Shown: one piece after another, positions 1 through 10,180 of the stretch
How positions within the stretch are numbered: the stretch's first letter is position 1
Layout of the letters: each line of letters opens with the position of its first letter
Assembly: GCF_020080835.1 (NCBI RefSeq)
Contig: NC_058164.1
Coordinates: 13,524,142 to 13,588,141, forward strand
Direction: 5' to 3'
DNA: 64,000 nucleotides
From: Cotesia glomerata
Taxonomy: Eukaryota; Arthropoda; Insecta; Hymenoptera; Braconidae
Made by a program: the position numbers and the translations under genes
Notes under the pieces: generated by a model
Databases searched by the model: none
What the model saw: only the letters and a program-made list of their open reading frames with translations
What the model was told of the DNA's origin: nothing

Positions 1-1330
1 TTTTTATTTTATCTAGTCTGTGGCATGTCACTTTTTACATAAAAAAAAGTCAGGATCGAAAATGTGAGCACGCTATAGTATGTGCTGATAAAATTTAATA
101 ATTTTAAGTAAATAAATTGTTATAAGTGAATATAAATTAATTAATACTGTAAAATTAATTATGAATTACTGTTATACTAAACAAATTAGTGAAAAAAAGT
201 ACCGTAGAATTAAATTAAATTTCGCAACCTTAAAAAACCGTTCTGCTTACAGTAAACACATTCGGTAGTCTGGCGCTCCGTTTGCAACGGGATTTTTGAA
301 CGGAACTTGGCGCCAGATTCTACCGAATCTGTAGAAAAAATGTTTAATTCAAAATTTGTATCTTTCCCGCGAAAATTAAATCCCATGAATATTAAATGTT
401 CCTAAAATTGTAATATTAATAAATTAATCTTTATTTTTCGTACAATATCTAGTTGCATTAATAATATTTTATATAAATAAGCCGCATATACTCTTTGATT
501 AAGATTAATAAACTAAATTATCAATCAAAATCTTTATATTTCATATAATCGTAGAAAAAAACTTGATAATTTTTGTAACTCAAAAAATTGATCATTTAAT
601 TTCAATACTGTTTTGTTGGAAATTAAAAGTGAATAAATAACAAAATAATTGCAGACAAGATACTTCAGTTCATTAACATTTGTGAGAGTTTCTAAGATTT
701 TAGTTTACTTCATCTATTCTACAGTACCAACTTTAATATTACGTTGGCTGCATTTTTCTTTTTCATGGAAAACTATTTCCATTAAGCTATACTTTAAGTA
801 AAAATAATTCCAACGCACCCCGGCATGTGTAAATGCAGGATGTGAAATATCTTTGGGTGCGTTCGCGTTGGATGCATTAAGCGCTTACAGCACTACACCT
901 ATAACACGTTATACAGTGACATATATACATTTATAATATACACACGTGCTCACAGCGCATAAGTTTCCATCGCGTATCCACCTTTTTTTTTAACTATAGT
1001 TTCATACTTTTCTATCATCGGGAGGTTATGTTCCCCATAAGAAAAAAGTTAAAATCTAAAAATCTGGGTCGCTATAGTTTGTGCCAGTGAATTCTATGAA
1101 TTTTAAATAGAATTCATATTTATCACTAACTATAATTAGTTAATATTGATAATATAAGATGTAACGTATTATTATAAAGTATTCTTGAAGGAAAAAAAGG
1201 TCTGTAAAATTAATAAAATTATGCAACCTCAAAATACCGTTCTGCTTACAGTAAACATACTCGGTAGTCTGGCGCTCCGTTTACAACGGATTTGAACGGG
1301 ACTTGGCGCCAGATTCTACCGAATCTGTGG
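1..1330. repeat. Diverged duplicate pair, ~320 bp, with hairpin
   Basis: Bases about 1-330 and 1010-1330 are diverged direct copies. The last ~110 bases of each (about 225-330 and 1215-1328) are much better conserved than the rest. Each conserved part folds as an imperfect hairpin: TCTGGCGCTCCGTT faces AACGGAACTTGGCGCCAGA across a short loop, extended by CGGTAG/CTACCG. The segment between the copies (330-1010) is AT-rich with a smaller inverted repeat at 809-871 (CCAACGCACC / GGGTGCG...GTTGG). No coding frame is supported. Probably remnants of a non-autonomous repeat family; the class is not recognised. Confidence 0.55.
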
Positions 1331-2750
1331 ATGTGTATATGCGTATGTGGGTTCGTGTGTTTGTGTGTGTGAGTTTGTAGGCAAAATTTTACATGTATTC
1401 AGATATTGAAGCCTTCGCTTCAGTTAAATATGTAGCAACGGATGAAATTCAATTTTTTTAAAATTTATCTAACAAAAAAATTTATGACATTTTTCTTTTT
1501 TGTTAACTTCTACATTTCTATAAGTAGGCAAACTTCATAATTTTTTAGCAATCAAATTCAGAAACAGTCAGATATTTTTTAAACAGATAAATTTCAAACA
1601 ATTATTATCAGATAATTTTTAAACAATTTTTTTGATTTACTTATTTACTAAAATTATCTCTAAACATTTATCCGACATTTGCTCTTTCCAAAAAAAAAAA
1701 CTATAGTTTTTTTTTTTCAGTATTTAAAATTTCTGAACTTTCAACATGAAAAAGAAATCATTTTTGTTATGAATATAATGTAAAGTCTGCTAAATTTGTA
1801 TAATACTTTATTTGGTCAGCATTTTTTATTTTTTAAAAATTTTCTTTATTTATTAAATCGAGACTAAAAAATAAATCTTAAAAATTGCATTCAAGAAATG
1901 AAGATTTTTTAATTTTTTTTAATTAATTTTTTAAATTATAAAAATTATAAGATGTTGCTAATTCAATTTTTAGTCAATTGATTTCATGTAAAAATTTAAA
2001 TTGTCTCAATTGAAACAGAGAAATAAATTATATACACTAACTTTAAACTTTTAGATGTGTTAACAAATGATAAGTTTTTCTCTCTTACGACTAATTATTA
2101 TTACGATGATTCAAATTTATTCTTTTTTAAATATAATCAAAATTCTGCTGGGTTTGAATAACACTAAAACTGGCCGATGTTGGTAATTTTTTTTTAATAT
2201 TTTTTATAAATTTATCGTTAACTGAAAAATATTTTTTAAATATTGCACTTATACATTTCTAATTTTTTTACCATCAAAATATTTTTCAAATTTTTTCAAT
2301 TTTTTTTTTTCAATTTTTGTAGTAAAACAAATTACAAAAATTTTTTAATGTTTTGCTAACTTGATTTCCATTAATTATATATATTTTATTTATCAAAATT
2401 GTCATCATCGTAACCTAGCGAAAGCAAATTTAACTATCAAACATTATACTTACCTTAAACTTTCCGATGTGATAATTAATAAAACGTTTTTCGTTTTTAA
2501 AAATACGTATCGTCACAACACTGTAACTGTAATTGCACGACTCATGAAGCGAAGCATCAGAGAGTGCTTTACGATCGAAAAATTTTTTTCCCTCAGACCA
2601 TTTTCGGAGAATGATGGGGGAAAATAAAAAATATGAAGCGAATAATTACAATTGCAAAGGGTTGCTCAGATACTCGGAGCAATTTGTTTTTTCATTTTTT
2701 TTTTGAATTTTTTCTAAGTCTTAATTAACTTTTAAAAAATCAATTTTACA
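1331..2750. other. AT-rich DNA without recognised feature
   Basis: Low-complexity A/T-rich sequence with many homopolymer runs. A short plus-strand open frame at 2361-2627 has no recognisable motif and looks accidental. I see no gene or RNA. Confidence 0.6.
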
Positions 2751-2752
2751 AT

Positions 2753-3210
2753 ATAGGTATCAAACGATTCAGAATTTTACGAATCGTAAATATATCCTAT
2801 CGTGTGGAGAACTTTTTTTTCAAAAATTACTTTCATTTGTTTAAAAAAATTGTTAATTAACAATTAAAAATATGTTCTCGTAATGTAGGTATCAAACGAT
2901 TCTGAATATAACGAATCGTAAAGATATCCTATCACCTAGAGAACTTTTTTTTTATTTTTTTCTATTTATTTAAACAAATAGTTAGTTAATAAATAAAAAT
3001 TTGTTTTTAATATATAGGTATCAAACGATTCCGAATATTACGAATCGTAAAGATATCCTATCGCCTAGAGAACTTTTTTTTTTTTAATTTTTCTTAATTG
3101 TTTAAACAAATAGTTAGTTAACAAAAAAAAATTTATTTCCACAATATAGATATCAAATATCAAATGATTTCAAATTTCGTGAATTGTGAAGATATTCTTT
3201 CATCAACTGT
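2753..3210. repeat. Tandem repeat, ~130 bp unit, four copies
   Basis: Four units begin near 2755, 2886, 3015 and 3147. Each contains a conserved core of the form GGTATCAAACGATTC..GAATCGTAAAGATATCC followed by a T-rich tract; the fourth copy is degenerate. The core is itself an inverted repeat (GGTATC/GATATCC outside, ACGATTC/GAATCGT inside). The spacers are A/T-rich and less conserved than the core. Confidence 0.75.
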
Positions 3211-3480
3211 TCGCTTTTTAAAATGTTAACTGTTTTTTTTTTTTTTTTTTTTTCCAAAACAAAGAACTTCATAAACTGTTATGTACTGTATGGTATAATT
3301 TTTACTCTTATGTGAATATTCGGTTATAGTTCTTACATTCATAGACTGGAAACTCCTGAGATTTATTAAATAGAGGATAATAGGTGGTGTCGTTAATCAA
3401 TAAGATAACTGTTTTAATTACTATACATATAAATATTCATATATTGTTGCTAATTCAATGATAAAATATTCAAGAGAATA

Positions 3481-3580
3481 NNNNNNNNNNNNNNNNNNNN
3501 NNNNNNNNNNNNNNNNNNNNNNNNNNNNNNNNNNNNNNNNNNNNNNNNNNNNNNNNNNNNNNNNNNNNNNNNNNNNNNNN
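3481..3580. other. Assembly gap (100 N)
   Basis: Exactly 100 undetermined bases, a conventional placeholder. The gap falls inside the 3' LTR of the BEL element; comparison with the complete LTR at 10181-11183 shows about 270 bp of LTR are missing here, so the true gap is probably larger than drawn. Bases next to it (3600-3720) show small insertions relative to the other LTR, perhaps poor consensus at a contig end. Confidence 0.95.
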
Positions 3581-4334
3581 AAAAATTATCGATAATTTGA
3601 ATTAGATAGAAGGAGTCCCAAAGGTTGGGGGAGCTAGTAATATCTAATCACTTTTGAACTATCTTGTGGAGGGAGGTGAGATCTATTAATGTTCAATTGT
3701 CTCAAGGTGAGAAGCTTCAATAATATTCAATTGATAACAGAATGTTAGTCAATTGAGTTTGATGTTTTTGTGTAGAAATTAGTCAAATGATTTGAAGTTG
3801 GAATTTACCTTAATTATAAGCTAAATTAAATAAGATCGTAATTAAATGTCAATAATTAATTTAATGTAATTAATTGTTAATATCACGCGTCAATTATGGA
3901 TTGACTAAAGCCGCGTGGCTGATGCAATCCTTTGTTAACGGTGGCGCGTAATGGCCGCGTGGCGTCACTAAATAAATTTACTTGATTTTATTTATGTTAA
4001 TTCACTGAACTATTGAACTGATTTAAAAGAATTGAGAATTTAAAGTATAATTGAAGCTAATATAATTATTTATATTTAATGAATAATTTAAATGTTTAAA
4101 TGAATGTGAGATGTAAGTAAGAAATATCAGAATCGAGAGTAGTCGTACTAGTACAAAGGTCCAAGCACAACTGTTGCAGCCGACCACGTGAGCCGGCTTC
4201 TCTACCGCTAACCAAGGCGCGCATGAGCGACGGCCATAGCGTGATATGATTATTCCCGAGTTTTAACGATTAAGCCCGAAGGCGCAATTCTTCTTATAAG
4301 TATGTGACTAGATCCTTTTCCTAGCGGTTAAACA
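3581..4334 (-). repeat. BEL element 3' LTR (partial)
   Basis: Matches 10451-11183 almost base for base from about 3720 onward, ending at the same terminal TTAAACA. The first ~270 bp of the plus-strand LTR copy lie in or beyond the gap. Contains the same GC-rich stretch (about 4190-4230) as the other LTR. Confidence 0.9.
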
Positions 4335-4346
4335 TACTCCCCCCGT
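4335..4346 (-). other. Polypurine tract of BEL element
   Basis: On the minus strand a run reading AACGGGGGGAGTA directly precedes the LTR start TGTTTAACC. This is where plus-strand DNA synthesis would be primed in an LTR retroelement. Confidence 0.75.
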
Positions 4347-4427
4347 TGCGAAGGTTGAGCAAGATATTATGAATAGTGTTTACAATCAGTGATATTACAT
4401 GATTACAATATTTTGAATTTACAGATT

Positions 4428-4899
4428 TTAAGAATTGATTGGTAATGGACATAACAGAGTAATATTCCGTTTATATATGCCTTGAGCTGTTCGAATTGAA
4501 GCCACTCGTGTTATGTTATCCTCTCCTGGATGAATCTCGATCACTACTCCCAGCTGCCACCGCATACAGGGTTGGTTTTTGTCCATCAGTAAGACAATTT
4601 GATTGACTTTAATATCCCCTCGATTGGAGTCCCATTTTTGCCTGGTCTGCAACTCATGAAGGTATTTCAAATACCAGCGTTTCCAGAAATCTTGTCGCGC
4701 CTTGACAGTGAATTGCCATGAGCTTAGTCTATTATCTGGAACGTCAGAAAAATCATTTTCAGGTAGCATAGTGAGAGGACGACCTATTAAAATGTGTGCA
4801 GGAGTTAAAGCAATAGGATCATTAGGATCACTTGACAATGAACATAAAGGACGAGAATTTAATATAGATTCAATTTGTATAGCCAGAGAATTTAATTCT
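4428..4899 (-). pseudogene. BEL Pol C-terminal domain, frameshifted
   Basis: Continuation of Pol in another frame (open 4428-4838 from an internal Met, with similarity continuing upstream to about 4920). It carries the conserved BEL/Pao C-terminal block: LTPAHILIGRP, a W-rich helical part, then a small beta-barrel-like tail (WQLGVVIEIHPGEDN...). The shift is best explained by one additional A in an A run near 4920, so it may be mutation or assembly error. Confidence 0.85.
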
Positions 4900-7800
4900 T
4901 CAAATGTTATAAGTTGTTCTTTTCACTACTCGTTTAAAATGGTGTTTAAATGACTTGACTGCCGCCTCCCAGATACCCCCGAAATGAGGAGATAAAGGTG
5001 GATTGAATTTCCAGACAATGTTTTTCTTTATTGCATAGTTGTTAACAATGTCCTGATGGGACTTAGAGTTGAATAGTTGGTAAAGTTCTATTAATTGATT
5101 ATTTGCACCCACAAAATTGGTACCATTATCAGAATATACATGAGATGGAACCCCTCTTCTACCAATAAAACGTCCGAAAGCTCCTAAGAAACCCTCGGTA
5201 GTTAAGTCACTTACGATTTCTAAATGTACAGCCTTAGTAGCCATGCAAACAAAAACACATCCATAGACCTTGACTTTAGCTCTGTTTCGAAATTTACGTT
5301 CCTTGATAAAGAGAGGTCCAAAATAATCAATTTCTACGTGAGAAAATGGCGGAGATTCCGAGACTCTAGAACTAGGCAAATCGGCCATTTTACTTTGTAA
5401 GAGAATTGGTTGATATCGAATGCATTTAACGCAATGTCTAATGATTTTACGTACTTGATTTTTGCCATCTAGCAGCCAAAACTTATGTCTAAGATTTGAA
5501 AGTGTACTTTGTATACCCGAATGATACAAACTTTCATGAGTTTCTCTAATAATTAGATCAGTAACATAATGACGTGAAGGTAATAAAATAGGATGTTTTT
5601 TCGAAAAGGATATAGGAGCATGTTTCAAACGGCCTCCCACTCTCAATAATCCGTTTGAATCAATAAATGGATTAAGGCATCGTAATCGTAGATTTTTAGT
5701 CTCTCCGGTTTCTTTAATTTGTTTGATTTCATCATGATATTGTTCGTTTTGAATCAGAGTTAAGATTTTAATTTCAGTTAATAATTTTTCTTCTACGTTT
5801 AAAGGTTTGTGTTTGAATGGATTATCTTTTAACATTCGTAAACAATAGGAAAAAGAATTTATAAGTTTAGAATATGATGAAAACCGTTTAAACAAATTGT
5901 CAGTGGAAGCTAGTAAACAAGTAATTTTTCGAACACCAGGAAGTTCAGAAAGAACTGCCGGCTTTAAGTTAGGCCAATTGAGAGGATCCTGTGATAGCCA
6001 CGTAGGACCTATCAACCACATTTTGTTATTTAGAAATTCAGAAGGAAGTTGACCTCTAGATAAGCAATCTGCCGGGTTATCCTTGGTTCTGACATGTCGC
6101 CATTCGATTTTACTGCAAAGGGTTTGAATTTGTGTAACGCGATTCGCTTCAAAGACCTTGAGAGTGCTGGGAGATCGTTTGAGCCATTGAAGTACAATAG
6201 TTGAATCAGACCAAAATGTGACTTTAGATATGTCAACGTTAAATGAAGGAATTGTGTCTTTATATAATTTAGCAAGTAATAATGCTCCACATAACTCTAA
6301 TTTTGGAATTGTAACATCTTTAATGGGAGCAACTCGAGATTTGGAACAAACTAATTTCACGATTACGTCTCCATGTTTATTCACTGATCTTATATAAATG
6401 CAAGCACCATAGCCTACTCTACTAGCATCACAAAATCCATGCAATTGTATGTCAGTCGGATCAGGAATTAAAATATTTCGTTCAACAGAAAAGTCTTTGA
6501 TTAGGGGTAATTGTTCAGCAAATTTACACCAGCGCAAATGCAATTCTTGTGGGACCGTTTCATCCCAATGGACCTTTAATTTCCAACATTCTTGAATGAT
6601 GGTTTTTGCAGCTAATACAATAGGACCTAGAATTCCGATAGGATCGAAAATTTTTGCAATGTCAGATAAAATGGTTCGTTTAGTTATTTTTCGTGATGAA
6701 TCGTTTGATTTGACTGTATAGATAAATTCGTCAGTTAGAGAATTCCATGCTATGCCCAAAGTTTTAGAGATAGGATCATCATTAATAGCACAATCTAAAT
6801 CTAAGGTTCTTTGATCGAAATTATCCAGTGCGTGTCGGTGATTCGAAGCCCATTGTCTGAGTTCAAATCTACCCTTTCGCACTAGTTGAATGATTTCGTC
6901 ACGCAAATTTAAAATTTCGGTCAAAGAATTGGATCCGGTTAATAAGTTGTCGACATAAAGATCTCGTTTTAATATTTTTGAAGCTACAGGAAAATTATGA
7001 GATTCGTCATCAGCAAGTTGATTTACAGTGCGTATAGCTAGAAATGGAGCTGCAGAAACCCCAAATGTAACTCGTTTAAGTTCAAAGGTACTAATTTTGT
7101 CATTATGATAATAAAGGATTCGTTGAAATTTATGATGATCCGAATGTATGCAAATTTGTCGATACATTTGAGCGATATCAGAAGTCATAGCATAGACAAA
7201 AGTGCGAAAACGTAAGAGAATGGTGAAAAGATTATCTTGTATAGTAGGCCCTGTTAGTAAGACTTCATTCAAGGAGATACCTTTATCGGTTTTAGCTGAA
7301 GCATCAAATACAACGCGTACCTTAATGGTAGTGCTGGATGTTTTTATTATCGGATGATGGGGCATGTAATACCCTGGTCCACTATCATCCGGTACGTGTA
7401 CCATGTGGCCAAGATTGATGTATTCATTCATGACTTTATTGTATTCGGATTTTAATGATGAGTCTGAATTTAATCTCTTCTGTAAAGACAGAAATCTATT
7501 TAGAGCCTTTTGTTTGGAATTCCCGAACTCGACATCGTCTGCGCGAAAGGGTAGTTTTACTATATATCGACCGTCTGTATCGCGAATAGTAGTGTTTTGA
7601 TAATAAGTCTCACATGTAGAATCCTCAATAGATCGGGAATCACTAGAACTTACGTCTTCAATGGTCCAGAATTTTGTTAATTGACTCGACAGATCAGTTA
7701 GTTGACAAGTTACAGAAAGTATATTTTTGTCGTCAATGACTTCTCCCGCTACAACCCATTCTAGTTGCGTTTTTTGTAATATTAAATCACAATCATTTTG

Positions 7801-8226
7801 TGAGCAGTTAATCTGTCCGACAGATAGAAGAGAAAGTGTGGTACCTGAACCGATAAGGACATCTACGGGTCTTGGTATATGAAATTCCGGATCAGCAAGT
7901 ATTATCTTTTTAGGTATGTCTATTTTATTACGTGGAAAGATTTCATTTGGACTCAGCTCTGCAATTTCGTTAACAGTTAAAAATGATAATGATCTTTGAA
8001 ATTTATTATTTAAAGATTTACAACTTATTTGAACGACATGTTTTGAAAAGGTTTGCATTCCATTAACAGCTCCGATCGGAATAGAACAGTTTTGCATTGG
8101 CAATTTTAATTTGCTAGACAAATTTTCAGTAATGAAATTAGCTGTTGCACAGGTGTCAAGTAAAGCGCGAGCTTGTATGAATCCACCCGTTGAATCACGC
8201 AACTGGATGAGTGCGCTCATCATCAA
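4900..8226 (-). CDS. pol: BEL Pol: protease, RT, RNase H, integrase
   Basis: Main open part of the BEL polyprotein, 1108 codons. In order: a Pao-type aspartic protease at the N-terminus (active-site segment DTCATANF near residue 24), RT with the active-site segment YVDN near residue 425, RNase H (FWSDST near residue 670), integrase zinc-binding domain (H-x-H...C-x2-C near 890-930) and integrase core with D (VEIDYFG, ~967), D (SDNGTNF, ~1038) and E (WEAAVK, ~1090). The first codon of the listed frame is TTG; translation is more likely by readthrough from gag because the frame is continuous with gag across a single UGA. The canonical second Asp of the RT YVDD box is Asn (codon AAC). The frame ends early at about 4900 through a one-base change in an A run; the remaining C-terminus is at 4428-4838. 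Confidence 0.9.
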   Translation of the reverse strand: MMMSALIQLRDSTGGFIQARALLDTCATANFITENLSSKLKLPMQNCSIPIGAVNGMQTFSKHVVQISCKSLNNKFQRSLSFLTVNEIAELSPNEIFPRNKIDIPKKIILADPEFHIPRPVDVLIGSGTTLSLLSVGQINCSQNDCDLILQKTQLEWVVAGEVIDDKNILSVTCQLTDLSSQLTKFWTIEDVSSSDSRSIEDSTCETYYQNTTIRDTDGRYIVKLPFRADDVEFGNSKQKALNRFLSLQKRLNSDSSLKSEYNKVMNEYINLGHMVHVPDDSGPGYYMPHHPIIKTSSTTIKVRVVFDASAKTDKGISLNEVLLTGPTIQDNLFTILLRFRTFVYAMTSDIAQMYRQICIHSDHHKFQRILYYHNDKISTFELKRVTFGVSAAPFLAIRTVNQLADDESHNFPVASKILKRDLYVDNLLTGSNSLTEILNLRDEIIQLVRKGRFELRQWASNHRHALDNFDQRTLDLDCAINDDPISKTLGIAWNSLTDEFIYTVKSNDSSRKITKRTILSDIAKIFDPIGILGPIVLAAKTIIQECWKLKVHWDETVPQELHLRWCKFAEQLPLIKDFSVERNILIPDPTDIQLHGFCDASRVGYGACIYIRSVNKHGDVIVKLVCSKSRVAPIKDVTIPKLELCGALLLAKLYKDTIPSFNVDISKVTFWSDSTIVLQWLKRSPSTLKVFEANRVTQIQTLCSKIEWRHVRTKDNPADCLSRGQLPSEFLNNKMWLIGPTWLSQDPLNWPNLKPAVLSELPGVRKITCLLASTDNLFKRFSSYSKLINSFSYCLRMLKDNPFKHKPLNVEEKLLTEIKILTLIQNEQYHDEIKQIKETGETKNLRLRCLNPFIDSNGLLRVGGRLKHAPISFSKKHPILLPSRHYVTDLIIRETHESLYHSGIQSTLSNLRHKFWLLDGKNQVRKIIRHCVKCIRYQPILLQSKMADLPSSRVSESPPFSHVEIDYFGPLFIKERKFRNRAKVKVYGCVFVCMATKAVHLEIVSDLTTEGFLGAFGRFIGRRGVPSHVYSDNGTNFVGANNQLIELYQLFNSKSHQDIVNNYAIKKNIVWKFNPPLSPHFGGIWEAAVKSFKHHFKRVVKRTTYNI

Positions 8227-8268
8227 TTGGAAACGCGGTGTTCTGAGAATTGTCGTATAGTTGTGTAC

Positions 8269-8277
8269 TACTAGTCA
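8269..8277 (-). promoter_or_regulatory. gag-pol stop in readthrough context, UGA-CUAG
   Basis: The gag stop codon is TGA at 8277-8275, followed immediately by CTAG. The pol frame begins in the same phase: 51 bases, 17 sense codons, separate the first base of the TGA from the TTG at 8226, with no other stop. UGA followed by CUAG is a known high-efficiency readthrough context in viral and animal genes (established knowledge). I infer that Pol is made as a Gag-Pol readthrough product. A plain nonsense mutation is the alternative. Confidence 0.65.
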
Positions 8278-9576
8278 AGATGTAGATCCCTTATCAGTTG
8301 TAACAGTAATAGGTGACTCGAATTTTACAGCATTGTTCTTTGAAGTATTCGGATTAGAGGGTTGTTGAGTTGTCTTTTGTTGAATGTGCAATTTGGTATG
8401 ATGGAATTTCTTACAGGTTTGACATCTACTGCTGGAAGGGCAAGTTCCTTTGTGTTCGCGAAGACAATTATTGCAAAGTTTAGCAGATTTTATAAATTTT
8501 ATGCGTTCTCCTATAGTTAATGTATCAAACTTATAACATTTATAGAGCGGATGAGATAGTTTGCAACATGGACAGGCAGTAGAAGTGGTTGTTACTAAAG
8601 CTCGGACTGGTGAGTCTGTTTTTTGTTTCTTGAAATTATTACTCGAATGTTCATTACGTCGTCTTTTAAAAGAGCCATCGGAGTCGCGCTGTTTATTAGG
8701 TTTACGTGTACTGAGTCGGAAAGCAGTTTTTATTATAAATTTGCTAAATGCGTCAAACGTTGGGAGAGTGTTATCGTCTTCATACGTTTCGTCCCATTTG
8801 TCTCTAATTTCTGTTGGTAATTCAAGTTCTAATAATCTTACTATAAATGCGTCAGTTGGGTTTGCTTTTAATGATTTTAAATCATTCAAGTGTTGTCGAG
8901 CATCATCTATGAATTTAGTGAGATTTTCATTAGTCGGGGTTGATATTGAATTAAGATTTAAAAGAGCGTCATAATGTTTAAAAACTAAAGCGCGCTCTTT
9001 CTGATAAGTTTCTGTTAAAAGGTCCCAGGCCTGTGTATAGTTTTCTGCACTTGCATTCAAAAGCGCGAGCTTGTTTGCAGCAGAACCAGTTAAACATCCG
9101 CGAAGGTATAAAAACTTATTAAGATCATCTAAATCTTTACGTTCGTCGATCAGTGTCTTAAATGTATTTTTAAAAGAAAGCCAATTTTCAAAGTTGCCAT
9201 CGAATTTTGGTAAATCCGTGGTAGGGAGCTTAGTAAGTCGTTGAGTCTCGAGTGTTCGATTAAGAGTCGAAGCGTTAATTGCAGTTTGAATAGTGGCATT
9301 GAGAATATCTTGATTAGGAATTTTTATTTTAGTTGCAAGATTGTAATAAATTTTGCGAATTCCGTCCGCGAGTTCTATTTCTGGGTCCTCAGGTTTGTTC
9401 ACTTCTAATTCGTCGATACTGGCATCGTACTGATCGAACATTTTTTCGATTTTAGAAAAACGTAAAGAAGCAGTCTGAATGTCTGTGGTCTTTGCTGTTA
9501 ATTCATCGTTCAATGCGGTAATTTTAGCAGTTAATAGAACACGTGTTTGTTCTAAAGTCATTTTTGTTTTAGTCAT
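8275..9576 (-). CDS. gag: BEL Gag
   Basis: 433-residue Gag, start at ATG (MTKTKMTLEQ). N-terminal ~90 residues look helical and coiled-coil-like; a central DUF1759-like capsid region follows (LPKFDGNFENWLSFKNTF near residue 118). A basic stretch precedes the nucleocapsid part, which holds cysteine/histidine knuckles: CPCCKLSHPLYKC and CNNCLREHKGTCPSSSRC..C..H. The length is normal for BEL Gag and the frame is intact. It would assemble virus-like particles and package element RNA. The ORF ends in UGA-CUAG, in frame with pol. Confidence 0.92.
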   Translation of the reverse strand: MTKTKMTLEQTRVLLTAKITALNDELTAKTTDIQTASLRFSKIEKMFDQYDASIDELEVNKPEDPEIELADGIRKIYYNLATKIKIPNQDILNATIQTAINASTLNRTLETQRLTKLPTTDLPKFDGNFENWLSFKNTFKTLIDERKDLDDLNKFLYLRGCLTGSAANKLALLNASAENYTQAWDLLTETYQKERALVFKHYDALLNLNSISTPTNENLTKFIDDARQHLNDLKSLKANPTDAFIVRLLELELPTEIRDKWDETYEDDNTLPTFDAFSKFIIKTAFRLSTRKPNKQRDSDGSFKRRRNEHSSNNFKKQKTDSPVRALVTTTSTACPCCKLSHPLYKCYKFDTLTIGERIKFIKSAKLCNNCLREHKGTCPSSSRCQTCKKFHHTKLHIQQKTTQQPSNPNTSKNNAVKFESPITVTTDKGSTS

Positions 9577-10160
9577 TTTGCGATGAATTTATATGATAAT
9601 AATAGTAATAATAAATAATAATAATAAATATCAATTGATAATTAATTATCCTATTTCTGTAATAAATAGATCACTTACAGTAATCAATTGATTTGAGAAA
9701 CAATTTAAATAATTAATTAATTATAATTAAATACTAAATAATTTGAGAATTGATGATTAATTATTCTGTTGCACAACAATTAATCACCGGACAATGATCA
9801 ATTAATTGTGAATTGTCGACTAATTAATTAAATTAAGTTATACGTAAATAATTAAAATAATAACGTAAATAAATATTTGAATGATAACCAATTGCACTAG
9901 TCGACCGATGAATTGATTGCCAAGTGGCAATCGATCAGTCAGCCAAAGTCAAACAATTAATTAAATTACAAATAAATAAGTTGGATATATTATCAAATGA
10001 TTAAATAATATATTAATTAATATTATAAATGATTTAGTGTTAAAGACTTATCTTATTTGTATTGAAGTCCAACGATGCTGGCAGCAGCTGGGTGGTATAG
10101 TGACTGGATCTTCGGCACGTCTTGCTCGTCTTCGCAAATCAGGGCTGGTGTACACTTCAA
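9577..10160 (-). other. BEL element 5' leader
   Basis: About 580 bp of A/T-rich untranslated leader between the primer binding site and gag, rich in AATTAATTA-type repeats. No open frame of note on the sense strand. Short plus-strand frames near 10037-10401 are antisense to the leader and LTR and are not genes. Confidence 0.75.
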
Positions 10161-10178
10161 ACCTCACAGGAGGCACCA
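10161..10178 (-). other. Primer binding site of BEL element
   Basis: On the minus strand TGGTGCCTCCTGTGAGGT starts two bases after the 5' LTR end (...AAAACA). The TGG start fits pairing with a tRNA CCA end, and TTTGGTGCC-type sites are usual for BEL. The tRNA species is not identified. Confidence 0.75.
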
Positions 10179-10180
10179 AA

